The notes beneath the pieces were generated by a model. That model was not told where the DNA came from. It was given only the letters and a program-made list of their open reading frames with translations, and did not search any database. This document shows, one piece after another, positions 8,146-14,700 of a stretch of DNA of 43,686 nucleotides. Positions within the stretch are counted from its first letter, which is position 1. The number at the start of each line of letters is the position of its first letter. The position numbers and the translations under genes were made by a program. Origin of the DNA: a virus; IMG/VR virus record IMGVR_UViG_3300045926_000300, positions 1 through 43,686 of that record. The stretch is one strand, 5' to 3'.

Positions 8146-8325
8146 TTAGTCTTTCGGTTCCGGCTCTGGGGCCGGAGGCTCGTCAGTGACCTCGTGCTGC
8201 AGGGCGGTGCTGTTGCCATAGCCGAGGGCAATGTTGGTTCGCCTCACGGCCTCATCGCGGGTGGTGCCGTGACGCTGCATTTCCTCGTGATACTTCTTGT
8301 TGTATTCCTCGGCGCTGGCAGCCAT
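8146..8325 (-). CDS. Small acidic-tailed hypothetical protein (59 aa)
   Basis: A short frame from the ATG at 8325 to the TAA at 8146, with AGGAAGG upstream. The product begins MAASAEEYNKKYHEEMQRHG and ends in a proline/glutamate-rich tail. It fills an otherwise empty gap between the connector and capsid genes and keeps the operon spacing, so it is probably real. An overlapping ATG at 8330 is in another frame. No family was recognised. Confidence 0.6.
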   Translation of the reverse strand: MAASAEEYNKKYHEEMQRHGTTRDEAVRRTNIALGYGNSTALQHEVTDEPPAPEPEPKD

Positions 8326-8353
8326 TTCATTTTCCTTCCTGCTTCGTCGGATC

Positions 8354-8668
8354 TTACCTGTCGGAGGTTTTCGCCTTGGCGGCAGCCGCCTGGGCTCCCT
8401 TTTCCTTGTCGGCCTTTTCCTTCTCCTTCCGCTTTCTCTCCTCTTCCTCAGCGGCGGCGGCGTCCTCTGCCGACGTATCGGCGGCCTCTACTTCAAGGGC
8501 TCCGGACTCGATCCAGGCCTGAACGGTCTCGTTCTCCTCCGCGGCCTCCCAGACCTCATTGGTCACGACGACCGATTCGCCAACCCCGATGTGGGTCCCA
8601 TCGGGGAGGGCATAGGCCTGCTCGCTGGTGTTGGTGATTTGCGTCTTTCCGGACTTCTTGGCAGCCAT
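8354..8668 (-). CDS. Small protein with N-terminal fold shared with its neighbour
   Basis: A protein of 104 residues. Residues 10-60 ('ITNTSEQAYALPDGTHIGVG' to 'VQAWIESGALEV') resemble the equivalent part of the next gene upstream (8700-9143). The remainder is an Ala/Lys/Glu-rich helix (AAAAEEEERKRKEKEKADKE) that is likely an extended helix or disordered tail. Its place between capsid and connector genes suggests a minor head protein or decoration factor, but no function can be assigned. Confidence 0.65.
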   Translation of the reverse strand: MAAKKSGKTQITNTSEQAYALPDGTHIGVGESVVVTNEVWEAAEENETVQAWIESGALEVEAADTSAEDAAAAEEEERKRKEKEKADKEKGAQAAAAKAKTSDR

Positions 8669-8699
8669 GATTTACATTTCCTTCTTCGGTTTGGGCCGG

Positions 8700-9143
8700 T
8701 TAAGGCTTTGGTGTTGCCCCTGGAACGGGTGGAGTGGGCCTCTGGCCCGCAGGGGACGGTCCAGGAGCCGCAGGAGGGGTCCTTGGGCCAGGGGAGGATC
8801 CGGCCTGGGCCTTCTGCGGGTCCTGGGCCTTCTCTGCGGCCCTCTTCCTCGGGGGCTCCACCCTGTCGGTAAAGACGTTCGGGGCAGAGGGGAAGGAGGC
8901 GTGCGAAACCGGGACCGACAGGGGCACGACCGGCTCCTCTCCGGGATCGGTCTCGGTCAGGGCTCCGGTGAGGAGCCAGGCCTTGACGATGTCGTCATTC
9001 TTCCAGATGCCCCAGCCCCTCACCCGGGTCGATGAGTTGCCCATGATAATCTGGTGGTTGGGGATCCGGAGCGGCTTCTTCGTGATGTTCCAGACCTCCG
9101 TCTCGTCTTCTGGAGAATCGTGCCTGACGTTAGCTTCGGCCAT
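8700..9143 (-). CDS. Minor head-region protein, paralogue of the next gene
   Basis: A protein of 147 residues. The first 75 residues hold 'VWNITKKPLRIPNHQIIMGN' and 'DDIVKAWLLTGALTETDPG', which align with 'ITNTSEQAYALPDGTHIGVG' and 'ETVQAWIESGALEVEAAD' of the neighbour at 8354. The second half is rich in Pro, Ala and Gly (PGPRTPPAAPGPSPAGQ) and is probably disordered. Two tandem copies of one small beta fold beside the major capsid gene suggest duplication of a decoration or connector accessory protein. Function unknown. Confidence 0.65.
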   Translation of the reverse strand: MAEANVRHDSPEDETEVWNITKKPLRIPNHQIIMGNSSTRVRGWGIWKNDDIVKAWLLTGALTETDPGEEPVVPLSVPVSHASFPSAPNVFTDRVEPPRKRAAEKAQDPQKAQAGSSPGPRTPPAAPGPSPAGQRPTPPVPGATPKP

Positions 9144-9153
9144 GTCGACCTCC

Positions 9154-10098
9154 TCAGATATTGTCCATGTAGCGCATCTCGGTCGGGCGACGAACGTCGA
9201 GGCCGCCAGTCCGGAACACGCCGGGAACCTTCCAGTTCAGAGGACCGTCCTGGTAGACGGGCAGGAACCGGTGAGGCATGGGCAGGTGGAGCTTTAGGAC
9301 CTCCGGGGCCCGCCTGTAGGAAACGGCCCGGTGAAGGGTACCAGTGGCGCCGGCGCTCTCCAGACCGGCAGCCGCCCGAATCAGGAGGGGCTGACCGGTG
9401 GTCAGGGTATAGACGTTGTTCCGGGTGATGTGGGAGAGCACCGTGTCCGGGGACGTGGCGTTCATCATGGTCGTCCCGATCAGGCCGTAGCGGTCGATGG
9501 GGAGGAGGAGGGTGTTGCCCACGGAGGTGTAGCCGGCGGTCGTCGCCACCCCGAGGAGGAGGGCGTTGATGTCGGCGATGATCTTGTCCGGGGTCTGGGT
9601 CGGCCAGTTGCCGTTCGGGGCCGCCTGGATGGCCACGGTCGGGTAGTTGATCAGGCCCTTGAAATTCTTCTCCGCGTCGCCATTGATGGCGATTCGCTCC
9701 ATCATCTCCTCGTAGGCTCTCCGAGCGGCAGCGGCGTCCTCGGCCTCGAGGGGGTAGCCGAGCGTCATGGCGACGTTGACCTCCTCCCACCCATAGCCGT
9801 ACCCGATGCCGGCCGTGTAGACCAGCGTCTTGGCGGCAGCCCGCTCAGTCCCGGCCAGCGGGATGTCGTCGGAGTTGCCGTTGATCCACTTCGCCTTCCC
9901 GTACTTGTCTGAGCTGTAGTAGGTCACGGACTGGACGAACGGGTTGGCCGATGTGTCGATCGGGACGAGGGTCGGGTACTGGATGTCCGGATACACCGTC
10001 TCATTGACCGATGTCTCGACGTGGGTGAGTTGAGACTGAACGAATGCCATCGCCGCCTGGGCGTCCTCGATGGCCAATCTGCGAATGGGGAGGTTCAT
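9154..10098 (-). CDS. Major capsid protein (DUF2184-like)
   Basis: A 314-residue protein. The N-terminal half shows 'TYYSSDKYGKAKWINGNSDD' and 'GIGYGYGWEEVNVAMTLG', and the middle 'AARRAYEEMMERIAINGD' followed by 'GLINYPTVAI', the recognisable pattern of the DUF2184 major capsid family (HK97 fold). It ends 'VFRTGGLDVRRPTEMRYMDN', also typical. There is no scaffold in this ORF; the scaffold comes from the protease gene upstream. The ribosome site is weak (AAGG), unexpected for such an abundant product. Confidence 0.88.
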   Translation of the reverse strand: MNLPIRRLAIEDAQAAMAFVQSQLTHVETSVNETVYPDIQYPTLVPIDTSANPFVQSVTYYSSDKYGKAKWINGNSDDIPLAGTERAAAKTLVYTAGIGYGYGWEEVNVAMTLGYPLEAEDAAAARRAYEEMMERIAINGDAEKNFKGLINYPTVAIQAAPNGNWPTQTPDKIIADINALLLGVATTAGYTSVGNTLLLPIDRYGLIGTTMMNATSPDTVLSHITRNNVYTLTTGQPLLIRAAAGLESAGATGTLHRAVSYRRAPEVLKLHLPMPHRFLPVYQDGPLNWKVPGVFRTGGLDVRRPTEMRYMDNI

Positions 10099-10131
10099 GG
10101 TCGTGGACCTTGTGCTCGAGGGAGGATGCCG

Positions 10132-10575
10132 TCAGACCGACGGGACGACGGGGTGAGTATCGCCGAGGCTGAGCTTGGCAATCCCGCCGGCAGTGGTCTT
10201 GCTCTCGAACCTTGCCACCCCGAAGTTGACGCCCGCGGTCTTTCCCCACTTCTTCGTGGCAGGATCGTACTTGACGAGGTCCTTCTGGTTGACCGCCTCC
10301 GTTACCTCGACCCAGAGCACGCCCTGGGTCATGATCCTGGCCGTGGTGTACTGGGCGAAGCCATTGGGGAAGTCGGGGGAGATGCCCCGATCCATGACCG
10401 TTACCCCAAGGAAGGGGCCGGCGCTCCCGGTGATGCAGGTGTTCTCCTCCGTGCCTGCCTCGACGGCCAGACCAAAGGCGATGCCAGCGGCATCCTGAAC
10501 GGTTCTGGAGATGAGGCGCTCGCCCTCCATTGAGGCGATTGCGCCGGCGACTCCTGCTCGCATTGTGGTGGCCAT
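10132..10575 (-). CDS. Capsid cement / structural decoration protein
   Basis: A protein of 147 residues starting MATTMRAGVAGAIASMEGER. 'AGIAFGLAVEAGTEENTC' and 'FLGVTVMDRG' followed by 'YTTARIMTQGVLWVEVTEAV' and 'KYDPATKKW' match small structural cement proteins that stabilise HK97-type capsids (the gp24-like cement family). Location immediately before the major capsid gene in the same operon supports the call. A GGAAG ribosome site precedes the ATG. Confidence 0.78.
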   Translation of the reverse strand: MATTMRAGVAGAIASMEGERLISRTVQDAAGIAFGLAVEAGTEENTCITGSAGPFLGVTVMDRGISPDFPNGFAQYTTARIMTQGVLWVEVTEAVNQKDLVKYDPATKKWGKTAGVNFGVARFESKTTAGGIAKLSLGDTHPVVPSV

Positions 10576-10605
10576 AGTGTCACTTCCTTCTTTCTCGAAT
10601 GACCC

Positions 10606-10628
10606 GTCTCCTCCCTCGAGGGAAGAGA
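10606..10628. repeat. CTCGAG-centred palindrome between scaffold and cement genes
   Basis: A perfect 12-bp palindrome TCCCTCGAGGGA (10612-10623), extended imperfectly by TCT/AGA, lies in the 66-base gap after the protease-scaffold gene. It belongs to the CTCGAG palindrome family seen across this genome. As RNA it could form a hairpin that separates high and low expression genes. Confidence 0.5.
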
Positions 10629-10641
10629 AACGAAAGCTGCG

Positions 10642-11202
10642 TTAGGCTGACTTTGCGCCCTTCCAGCCGTCGCGGAGCCTCTTCTCGTAGGCGCTCTGGC
10701 CGTGATCCTGGCCGGCATCCTGGTTTGACGGCATCTGGAAGGCTCCCCTCACCGGATCCTTGGCCACGGTTCCGAGGGCGGCCTTGAACATGCCGGAAAT
10801 CTCCGCGTCGCTCGAGTCCTTGACGAGGTCCTGACCGTACACCGCGGTGACCGCGGCCCGACGAATGTTCTCGTCGGTCAATCCCTCGGTATTGATGTCC
10901 TTGGCCAGCTTCCTGGCGTCGCCGATCAGGGTCGCCCTCTGTTGGGCCAGCACGTCGAGTGCCGCGGCCGTGGGGACCTTCTTCTCGGCGTCTGCGACCT
11001 TCACCTTCAGCTCTCCGATCTCGGTTTCCTTGGAGGCAAGGGCGGCGGCGTGGTTCGCCGCGGCGGTCGCCAGCTGGCTTGCCGACTCCTGAAGAGACGC
11101 CTGGAGCTTGGCAATGGCCTCGGCTCCCTGATCGGTGGTCTGGATGGTAAGGCCATCTACGACGATGCCTCGAATGATTGGCTGGGCGGCGGGATTGGTC
11201 AT
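10642..11202 (-). CDS. Scaffold protein from an internal in-frame start
   Basis: Codon 195 of the protease-scaffold gene is an ATG (11202) preceded by CCAGGAG with 8 bases between GGAG and the start, a near-ideal ribosome site. Translation here would give a 186-residue protein beginning MTNPAAQPIIRGIVVDG that contains the whole coiled, helical scaffold and no protease. This is the same layout as lambda C/Nu3 or similar nested scaffold genes. It would supply free scaffold in excess of the protease fusion. The start signal is seen; use is inferred. Confidence 0.62.
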   Translation of the reverse strand: MTNPAAQPIIRGIVVDGLTIQTTDQGAEAIAKLQASLQESASQLATAAANHAAALASKETEIGELKVKVADAEKKVPTAAALDVLAQQRATLIGDARKLAKDINTEGLTDENIRRAAVTAVYGQDLVKDSSDAEISGMFKAALGTVAKDPVRGAFQMPSNQDAGQDHGQSAYEKRLRDGWKGAKSA

Positions 11203-11784
11203 GTCGTTCTCTCCTGGATCAAAAGGGGGAAGCTCCTGAGGCGGGGCTCCCCAGTTCCCGTCCCCGATGCGAAATTCCGGTCCCGCCCGCGCCTCGTCGA
11301 CGATGGCGATGTGATTGGCGCGTATACCCTTCTGCACGGCCTGATAGGGGGTTCCGTCGGGGGTGAGCCCGGGGGAAAAGTCAAGCTCGGCAGAATAGCC
11401 GACTGAAAGCTGACGCCTTCCGGCCACGACGGCCTCGACCGCCCTGACATCCTTGAGTACGAGCGGGACCTTCAGGCGCTCGCCGTCCCTGAGGACCTCT
11501 GTCGAGACCTCACCGACAGCGAGCTCCTTCCAATTATCCGAGGTCACGGGAACTGATGGATGACCAAGGGTAATCGGAATGTGAGAGAAGGAGAGGAGGG
11601 AATCGTTGGAGAATACCGAGTCGACTGGCCTGTAGACGTCGACGTACATCTGCTCTGGGCAGCCGACCTCGATCCCCAAGTATCTCTGAACCCCGGCCCT
11701 GGCCACGTGGCAGTCAGCGATCAGGAAGCCATCTCGAGTGACTCGAGCACCGGTAATGGTTGCCAGATCAACGAAGTTGTTCAT
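10642..11784 (-). CDS. DUF2213 head maturation protease fused to scaffold
   Basis: A 380-residue protein. Residues 1 to about 185 form the DUF2213 protease-like domain: 'HIPITLGHPSVPVTSDNW' gives a candidate catalytic His and 'RRQLSVGYSAELDF' a candidate Ser in an LS-G-Y motif, as in related phage proteases. After 'PPFDPGEND' begins a helical, charged segment (LQASLQESASQLATAAANHA; KETEIGELKVKVADAEKK), typical of scaffolds. The order protease-scaffold, cement, major capsid is standard. Family role as protease is established for similar genes but the active residues here are inferred. Confidence 0.8.
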   Translation of the reverse strand: MNNFVDLATITGARVTRDGFLIADCHVARAGVQRYLGIEVGCPEQMYVDVYRPVDSVFSNDSLLSFSHIPITLGHPSVPVTSDNWKELAVGEVSTEVLRDGERLKVPLVLKDVRAVEAVVAGRRQLSVGYSAELDFSPGLTPDGTPYQAVQKGIRANHIAIVDEARAGPEFRIGDGNWGAPPQELPPFDPGENDMTNPAAQPIIRGIVVDGLTIQTTDQGAEAIAKLQASLQESASQLATAAANHAAALASKETEIGELKVKVADAEKKVPTAAALDVLAQQRATLIGDARKLAKDINTEGLTDENIRRAAVTAVYGQDLVKDSSDAEISGMFKAALGTVAKDPVRGAFQMPSNQDAGQDHGQSAYEKRLRDGWKGAKSA

Positions 11785-11797
11785 ATCGACCGCGCTT

Positions 11798-11983
11798 TTA
11801 GCCGGAGGGTTGATTTAATACTCCGGGCCTTTTTCTGCTGCCATAGCGGTATTTCTGGTCGGAAGTCAGGTCGCGAATGTCCTGGCGAACGGTTTGGACG
11901 ACTTTTCCGGCCGCAACCCTAAGAGGATACTCGCGTTTTGCTACTTTGACGAGTATTTCCCGTCTCTCCCTGCACCTGCACAT
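11798..11983 (-). CDS. Small basic hypothetical protein (61 aa)
   Basis: A frame from the ATG at 11983 to the TAA at 11798, lying in the gap between the head morphogenesis and protease genes. It starts 5 bases after the upstream stop. The product begins MCRCRERREILVKVAKREYP and is rich in Arg and Lys, with a possible small beta fold (REYPLRVAAGKVVQTVRQDI). Local base composition is more AT-rich than in the neighbours. GGAG lies 11 bases upstream, a long spacing. No family recognised. Confidence 0.5.
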   Translation of the reverse strand: MCRCRERREILVKVAKREYPLRVAAGKVVQTVRQDIRDLTSDQKYRYGSRKRPGVLNQPSG

Positions 11984-11988
11984 TTTAG

Positions 11989-12786
11989 TTAGAACTCCAC
12001 CACCCCTTGAGCGACGCATCGGCACTGCACTGGCTGGCCAGGGGGAAGGCCATCCTCGGCACCCGTGGGCTCTCCCCACTCGTACGTCCTTCCCTCCAGG
12101 GCCTTGTGCCTGGGCCTCACCCTCTCGTCCATCGAGGTTCGCCAAACGTACTTATCAACGCCGGCCTGCTTCTGGCGAAACCTGTTGAGGTCGGAATTGA
12201 GCTTTGCCGTCTGGTCGCGGGCGATCAGCTTGGCCCTCGAGTCGCTGACCGCAAAGACCTCCCTCAGCTCCCTCTTGAGGAACTGATGGCCCTGGCCGGC
12301 AAGCACCGATTGTGTCGTCTTCTGGGCGATCTTCTCCACCGTCTCCTGAGCGATGTCGCGGATCAGAGCGGCATTCCTGATCGACACGGCGGAGAGCAGG
12401 TCCTCGAGGTCCTGCTGGCGGACCACGGCCCTCAGGTCGACGCCGAGCGCCTTCTGGGCGGCCTCCACGAACTTCTTCGAGTGGCGCTCGCTCTCCAGGG
12501 TCATGATCCGATCGACCATCTTGGAGGAGATGCCGGCAAGGGAGAGGGCCAGGGCCCGGATCCTCTCCCACAGGGAGGCCGCCATGGCGTCCTGAACCTG
12601 TCTGGCCACTTCCCTATCGGCCTCCGGCAGAACCTCCTCCATGACCGCCTCTGCGATCCCCTTGAGCATGGTTCTCAAGACCTTGACGTATGCCTGCTCC
12701 GCTCGAAGGCTCTCCTCAATCTTCGGCAGCAGGGTCTTGCTCTTTCCTCGAGGAGGAGTCGCCAATTCCGACATCTCGTAATTCAC
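11989..12786 (-). CDS. Phage head morphogenesis protein (Mu gpF / SPP1 gp7-like)
   Basis: A 265-residue protein starting with GTG at 12786 behind GGAGGTGATC, a very strong match to the 16S rRNA tail. The C-terminal third carries the family signature: 'RAKLIARDQTAKLNSDLNRF', 'YVWRTSMDERVRPRHKALEG' and a final 'GQPVQCRCVAQGVVEF' (P...C.C). Such proteins are minor head components that bind the portal and help DNA ejection or capsid assembly. The N-terminal two thirds are helical. The start lies inside the end of the small gene at 12716. Confidence 0.87.
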   Translation of the reverse strand: MNYEMSELATPPRGKSKTLLPKIEESLRAEQAYVKVLRTMLKGIAEAVMEEVLPEADREVARQVQDAMAASLWERIRALALSLAGISSKMVDRIMTLESERHSKKFVEAAQKALGVDLRAVVRQQDLEDLLSAVSIRNAALIRDIAQETVEKIAQKTTQSVLAGQGHQFLKRELREVFAVSDSRAKLIARDQTAKLNSDLNRFRQKQAGVDKYVWRTSMDERVRPRHKALEGRTYEWGEPTGAEDGLPPGQPVQCRCVAQGVVEF

Positions 12787-12940
12787 TGATCACCTCCAGC
12801 AGCAGTTTCATTTCCTTCAGGACCAGGGCCATCAGCTCCTCGATGCGATCGAGCTGGGCACTTCTCGTTGGATTGATATCGCTCATGAGCATTTCTTCCA
12901 TTCGATCATAGACTTTCCTCGAACCCAGGATGTATTTCAT
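12716..12940 (-). CDS. Small coiled-coil hypothetical protein (74 aa)
   Basis: Begins with the ATG at 12940, two bases after the fibre gene stop, and overlaps the head morphogenesis start by 71 bases. The product (MKYILGSRKVYDRMEEMLMS) contains a heptad-like helix 'LDRIEELMALVLKEMKLLLE'. An internal ATG near 12895 is another possible start. It could be a small trimerisation or chaperone factor for the adjacent fibre, but this rests only on position. Confidence 0.5.
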   Translation of the reverse strand: MKYILGSRKVYDRMEEMLMSDINPTRSAQLDRIEELMALVLKEMKLLLEVISELRDVGIGDSSSRKEQDPAAED

Positions 12941-12942
12941 GT

Positions 12943-14445
12943 TCACCCCACATTGAGCAGATCGCCGAGCAGCGTGTCGAGGTCCACCCACGCCCCGCTC
13001 TTCCTGACGTAGGCCTTGCCGTCATTCGGGGCCTCCGGAATTTTGGTGGCCAGGTCGGCTACGAGGTTGGTCACCTCGGACTGGGGATGGGAGTGGCTCG
13101 AGGGAGGGAAGGTGGAGGGCTTGCCGGTCAGGTTCGCCCAGTCCGTGACCGGGGTAGTCCAATTGGTGTTGAAGTTGGTCGCGTCGATCTTGGTCAGGAC
13201 CTGACCGACGGTGCCTCCCACGGCCACGCCTGGCCCTGCCGGTCCCTGAGCGCCCTGCGACCCGGTGTCCCCCTGAATGCCCTGCGGTCCCTGAATGCCG
13301 GGATCGCCCTGGATGCCCTGTGGTCCCTGAGCCCCCGGGGTTCCGGGAACGCCCTGGACGCCCTGCGATCCCTGCGGACCCTGATCGCCCTGAGGTCCCT
13401 GGATCGATCCTCCCGAGACCCACATCGTCCCGTCCCAGATCCAAAGGCTGTCGTCCTCCTGAACCAGATAGGCGTCGCCCTGAACATTGCCGCTCGGGGG
13501 AAGGTCTCCGACAGTGGGGACGTTGCCCTGCATCGTGATCCCGGTCCCGGTCGCTCCGACCGGTCCCTGAATGCCCTGCGGTCCCTGCGGGCCCTCCTCT
13601 CCCTGCTGACCCTCTGGTCCCTCTGGCCCTATCGGTCCCTGGGATCCGGTATTGCCGGTGGGTCCCTGGATGCCCTGGGCGCCGGTATCGCCCTTTGGTC
13701 CCTGGGCACCAGTATCGCCCTGGATGCCCTGGATGCCCTGAACCCCGGGATCGCCCTTGTCGCCCTTGTCTCCCTTTGGCCCCTGGGCGCCTGGGTTGCC
13801 CTGGATGCCCTGGGACCCCGTGTTGCCGGTTGCCCCGACGTCTCCTCGAGGGATGGTGAACGCCAGGGTCTGGGCGGGAGAGGTTCCAGAGACGACGACG
13901 TTGGCATTGGTGCCAGGCCCGCCAGTAGTGGTCGAGGAGACCGACAGCACGTTCGGAGGCCCGGCTGGTCCTACCGGGCCTGGGGTCCCCGTGCCGACCG
14001 CCTGGCTCCCGGCCAGGTCGATGATGGTTGGCTGGGTCACCTCCCCGGAATAGAAGGCCTCGGGAGTGGCCACCAGGACGTCGACCTGCAGACCCACGTT
14101 GGCGACCGGCTGGTTGACGGTCACGTCCCCGACCAGGATGGTCTGGGCGGCACCGGCCTTGGTCAGGGTCAGGTCCCACGTTCCCTTGTCCGGCAGCCCC
14201 GCGGAGACAATATCGGTGATCGACACGGAAACGACATTGGGCAGGGAGATGGAGGTTGCCATGGCCGTGGCCAGGGAGCCGTCCAGCCTCCTTATCGATG
14301 CCGAGGCAACATAGCCGGTCAGATCCGCGGCATCGGTCTTGTCGGTCGTCTCCCAGAGCCTGAACTGCCAGCCCTGGGCCACGCCCCTGAAGAATTTGAG
14401 CGGCAGCTCGCCAGGGGCCGCGGCAATCCTGGTTGCGTCATCCAT
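12943..14445 (-). CDS. Collagen-like fibre protein, possibly a head fibre
   Basis: A 500-residue protein. Residues 1 to about 155 form an N-terminal beta domain of the type seen in phage fibre bases (FRGVAQGWQFRLWETTDKTD; KGTWDLTLTKAGAAQTILVG). Two blocks of Gly-X-Y collagen repeats follow (for example GIQGNPGAQGPKGDKGDKGD), interrupted by a domain with 'PSGNVQGDAYLVQEDDSLWI'. It ends in a short tip domain with 'NDGKAYVRKSGAWVDLDTLL'. Collagen repeats form long trimeric rods. The gene lies between portal and head morphogenesis genes, not with tail genes, so a capsid or neck fibre is plausible. The target is unknown. Confidence 0.8.
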   Translation of the reverse strand: MDDATRIAAAPGELPLKFFRGVAQGWQFRLWETTDKTDAADLTGYVASASIRRLDGSLATAMATSISLPNVVSVSITDIVSAGLPDKGTWDLTLTKAGAAQTILVGDVTVNQPVANVGLQVDVLVATPEAFYSGEVTQPTIIDLAGSQAVGTGTPGPVGPAGPPNVLSVSSTTTGGPGTNANVVVSGTSPAQTLAFTIPRGDVGATGNTGSQGIQGNPGAQGPKGDKGDKGDPGVQGIQGIQGDTGAQGPKGDTGAQGIQGPTGNTGSQGPIGPEGPEGQQGEEGPQGPQGIQGPVGATGTGITMQGNVPTVGDLPPSGNVQGDAYLVQEDDSLWIWDGTMWVSGGSIQGPQGDQGPQGSQGVQGVPGTPGAQGPQGIQGDPGIQGPQGIQGDTGSQGAQGPAGPGVAVGGTVGQVLTKIDATNFNTNWTTPVTDWANLTGKPSTFPPSSHSHPQSEVTNLVADLATKIPEAPNDGKAYVRKSGAWVDLDTLLGDLLNVG

Positions 14446-14460
14446 GTCGCTTCCCCTTCG

Positions 14461-14607
14461 TCACTTCTTCTTCCGGGCCTTGGCCCTGGCCTTCCTGGCC
14501 ACCGACAGGGCGATGGCCACTGCCTGCTTCTGCGGCTTGCCGTGGTGCATCTCCGTGGAGATGTTCTTCGAGATGCTCTTCTTCGAGTAACCCTTCTTCA
14601 GCGGCAT
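14461..14607 (-). CDS. Small basic phage protein (48 aa, DUF6496-like)
   Basis: From the ATG at 14607 to the TGA at 14461, with GGGAGG seven bases upstream. It starts MPLKKGYSKKSISKNISTEM and continues HHGKPQKQAVAIALSVARKA, a pattern seen in many phages ('PLKKG.S.k.I..Ni..Em..GKPqkQAvAIAls.ark'). The lysine-rich C-terminus suggests nucleic acid or capsid binding. Function is unknown in the family. It sits next to the portal gene, as commonly found. Confidence 0.8.
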   Translation of the reverse strand: MPLKKGYSKKSISKNISTEMHHGKPQKQAVAIALSVARKARAKARKKK

Positions 14608-14610
14608 TTG

Positions 14611-14700
14611 TCAGCCTCCCCAGACATGGTGGGCGATCGCGACCGCGGTCCTTATAGTCTCAAACCCCATGATGACGATGGCCAGTTTCAGGGGGGTCAT
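14611..14700 (-). CDS. Tiny hydrophobic peptide (29 aa)
   Basis: The ATG at 14700 overlaps the portal stop as ATGA. The product starts MTPLKLAIVIMGFETIRTAV and ends AIAHHVWGG; its centre could form a short membrane helix. The TGA at 14611 lies 3 bases from the next ATG. Translational coupling and spacing suggest a real micro-gene, but its size makes the call weak. Confidence 0.4.
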   Translation of the reverse strand: MTPLKLAIVIMGFETIRTAVAIAHHVWGG

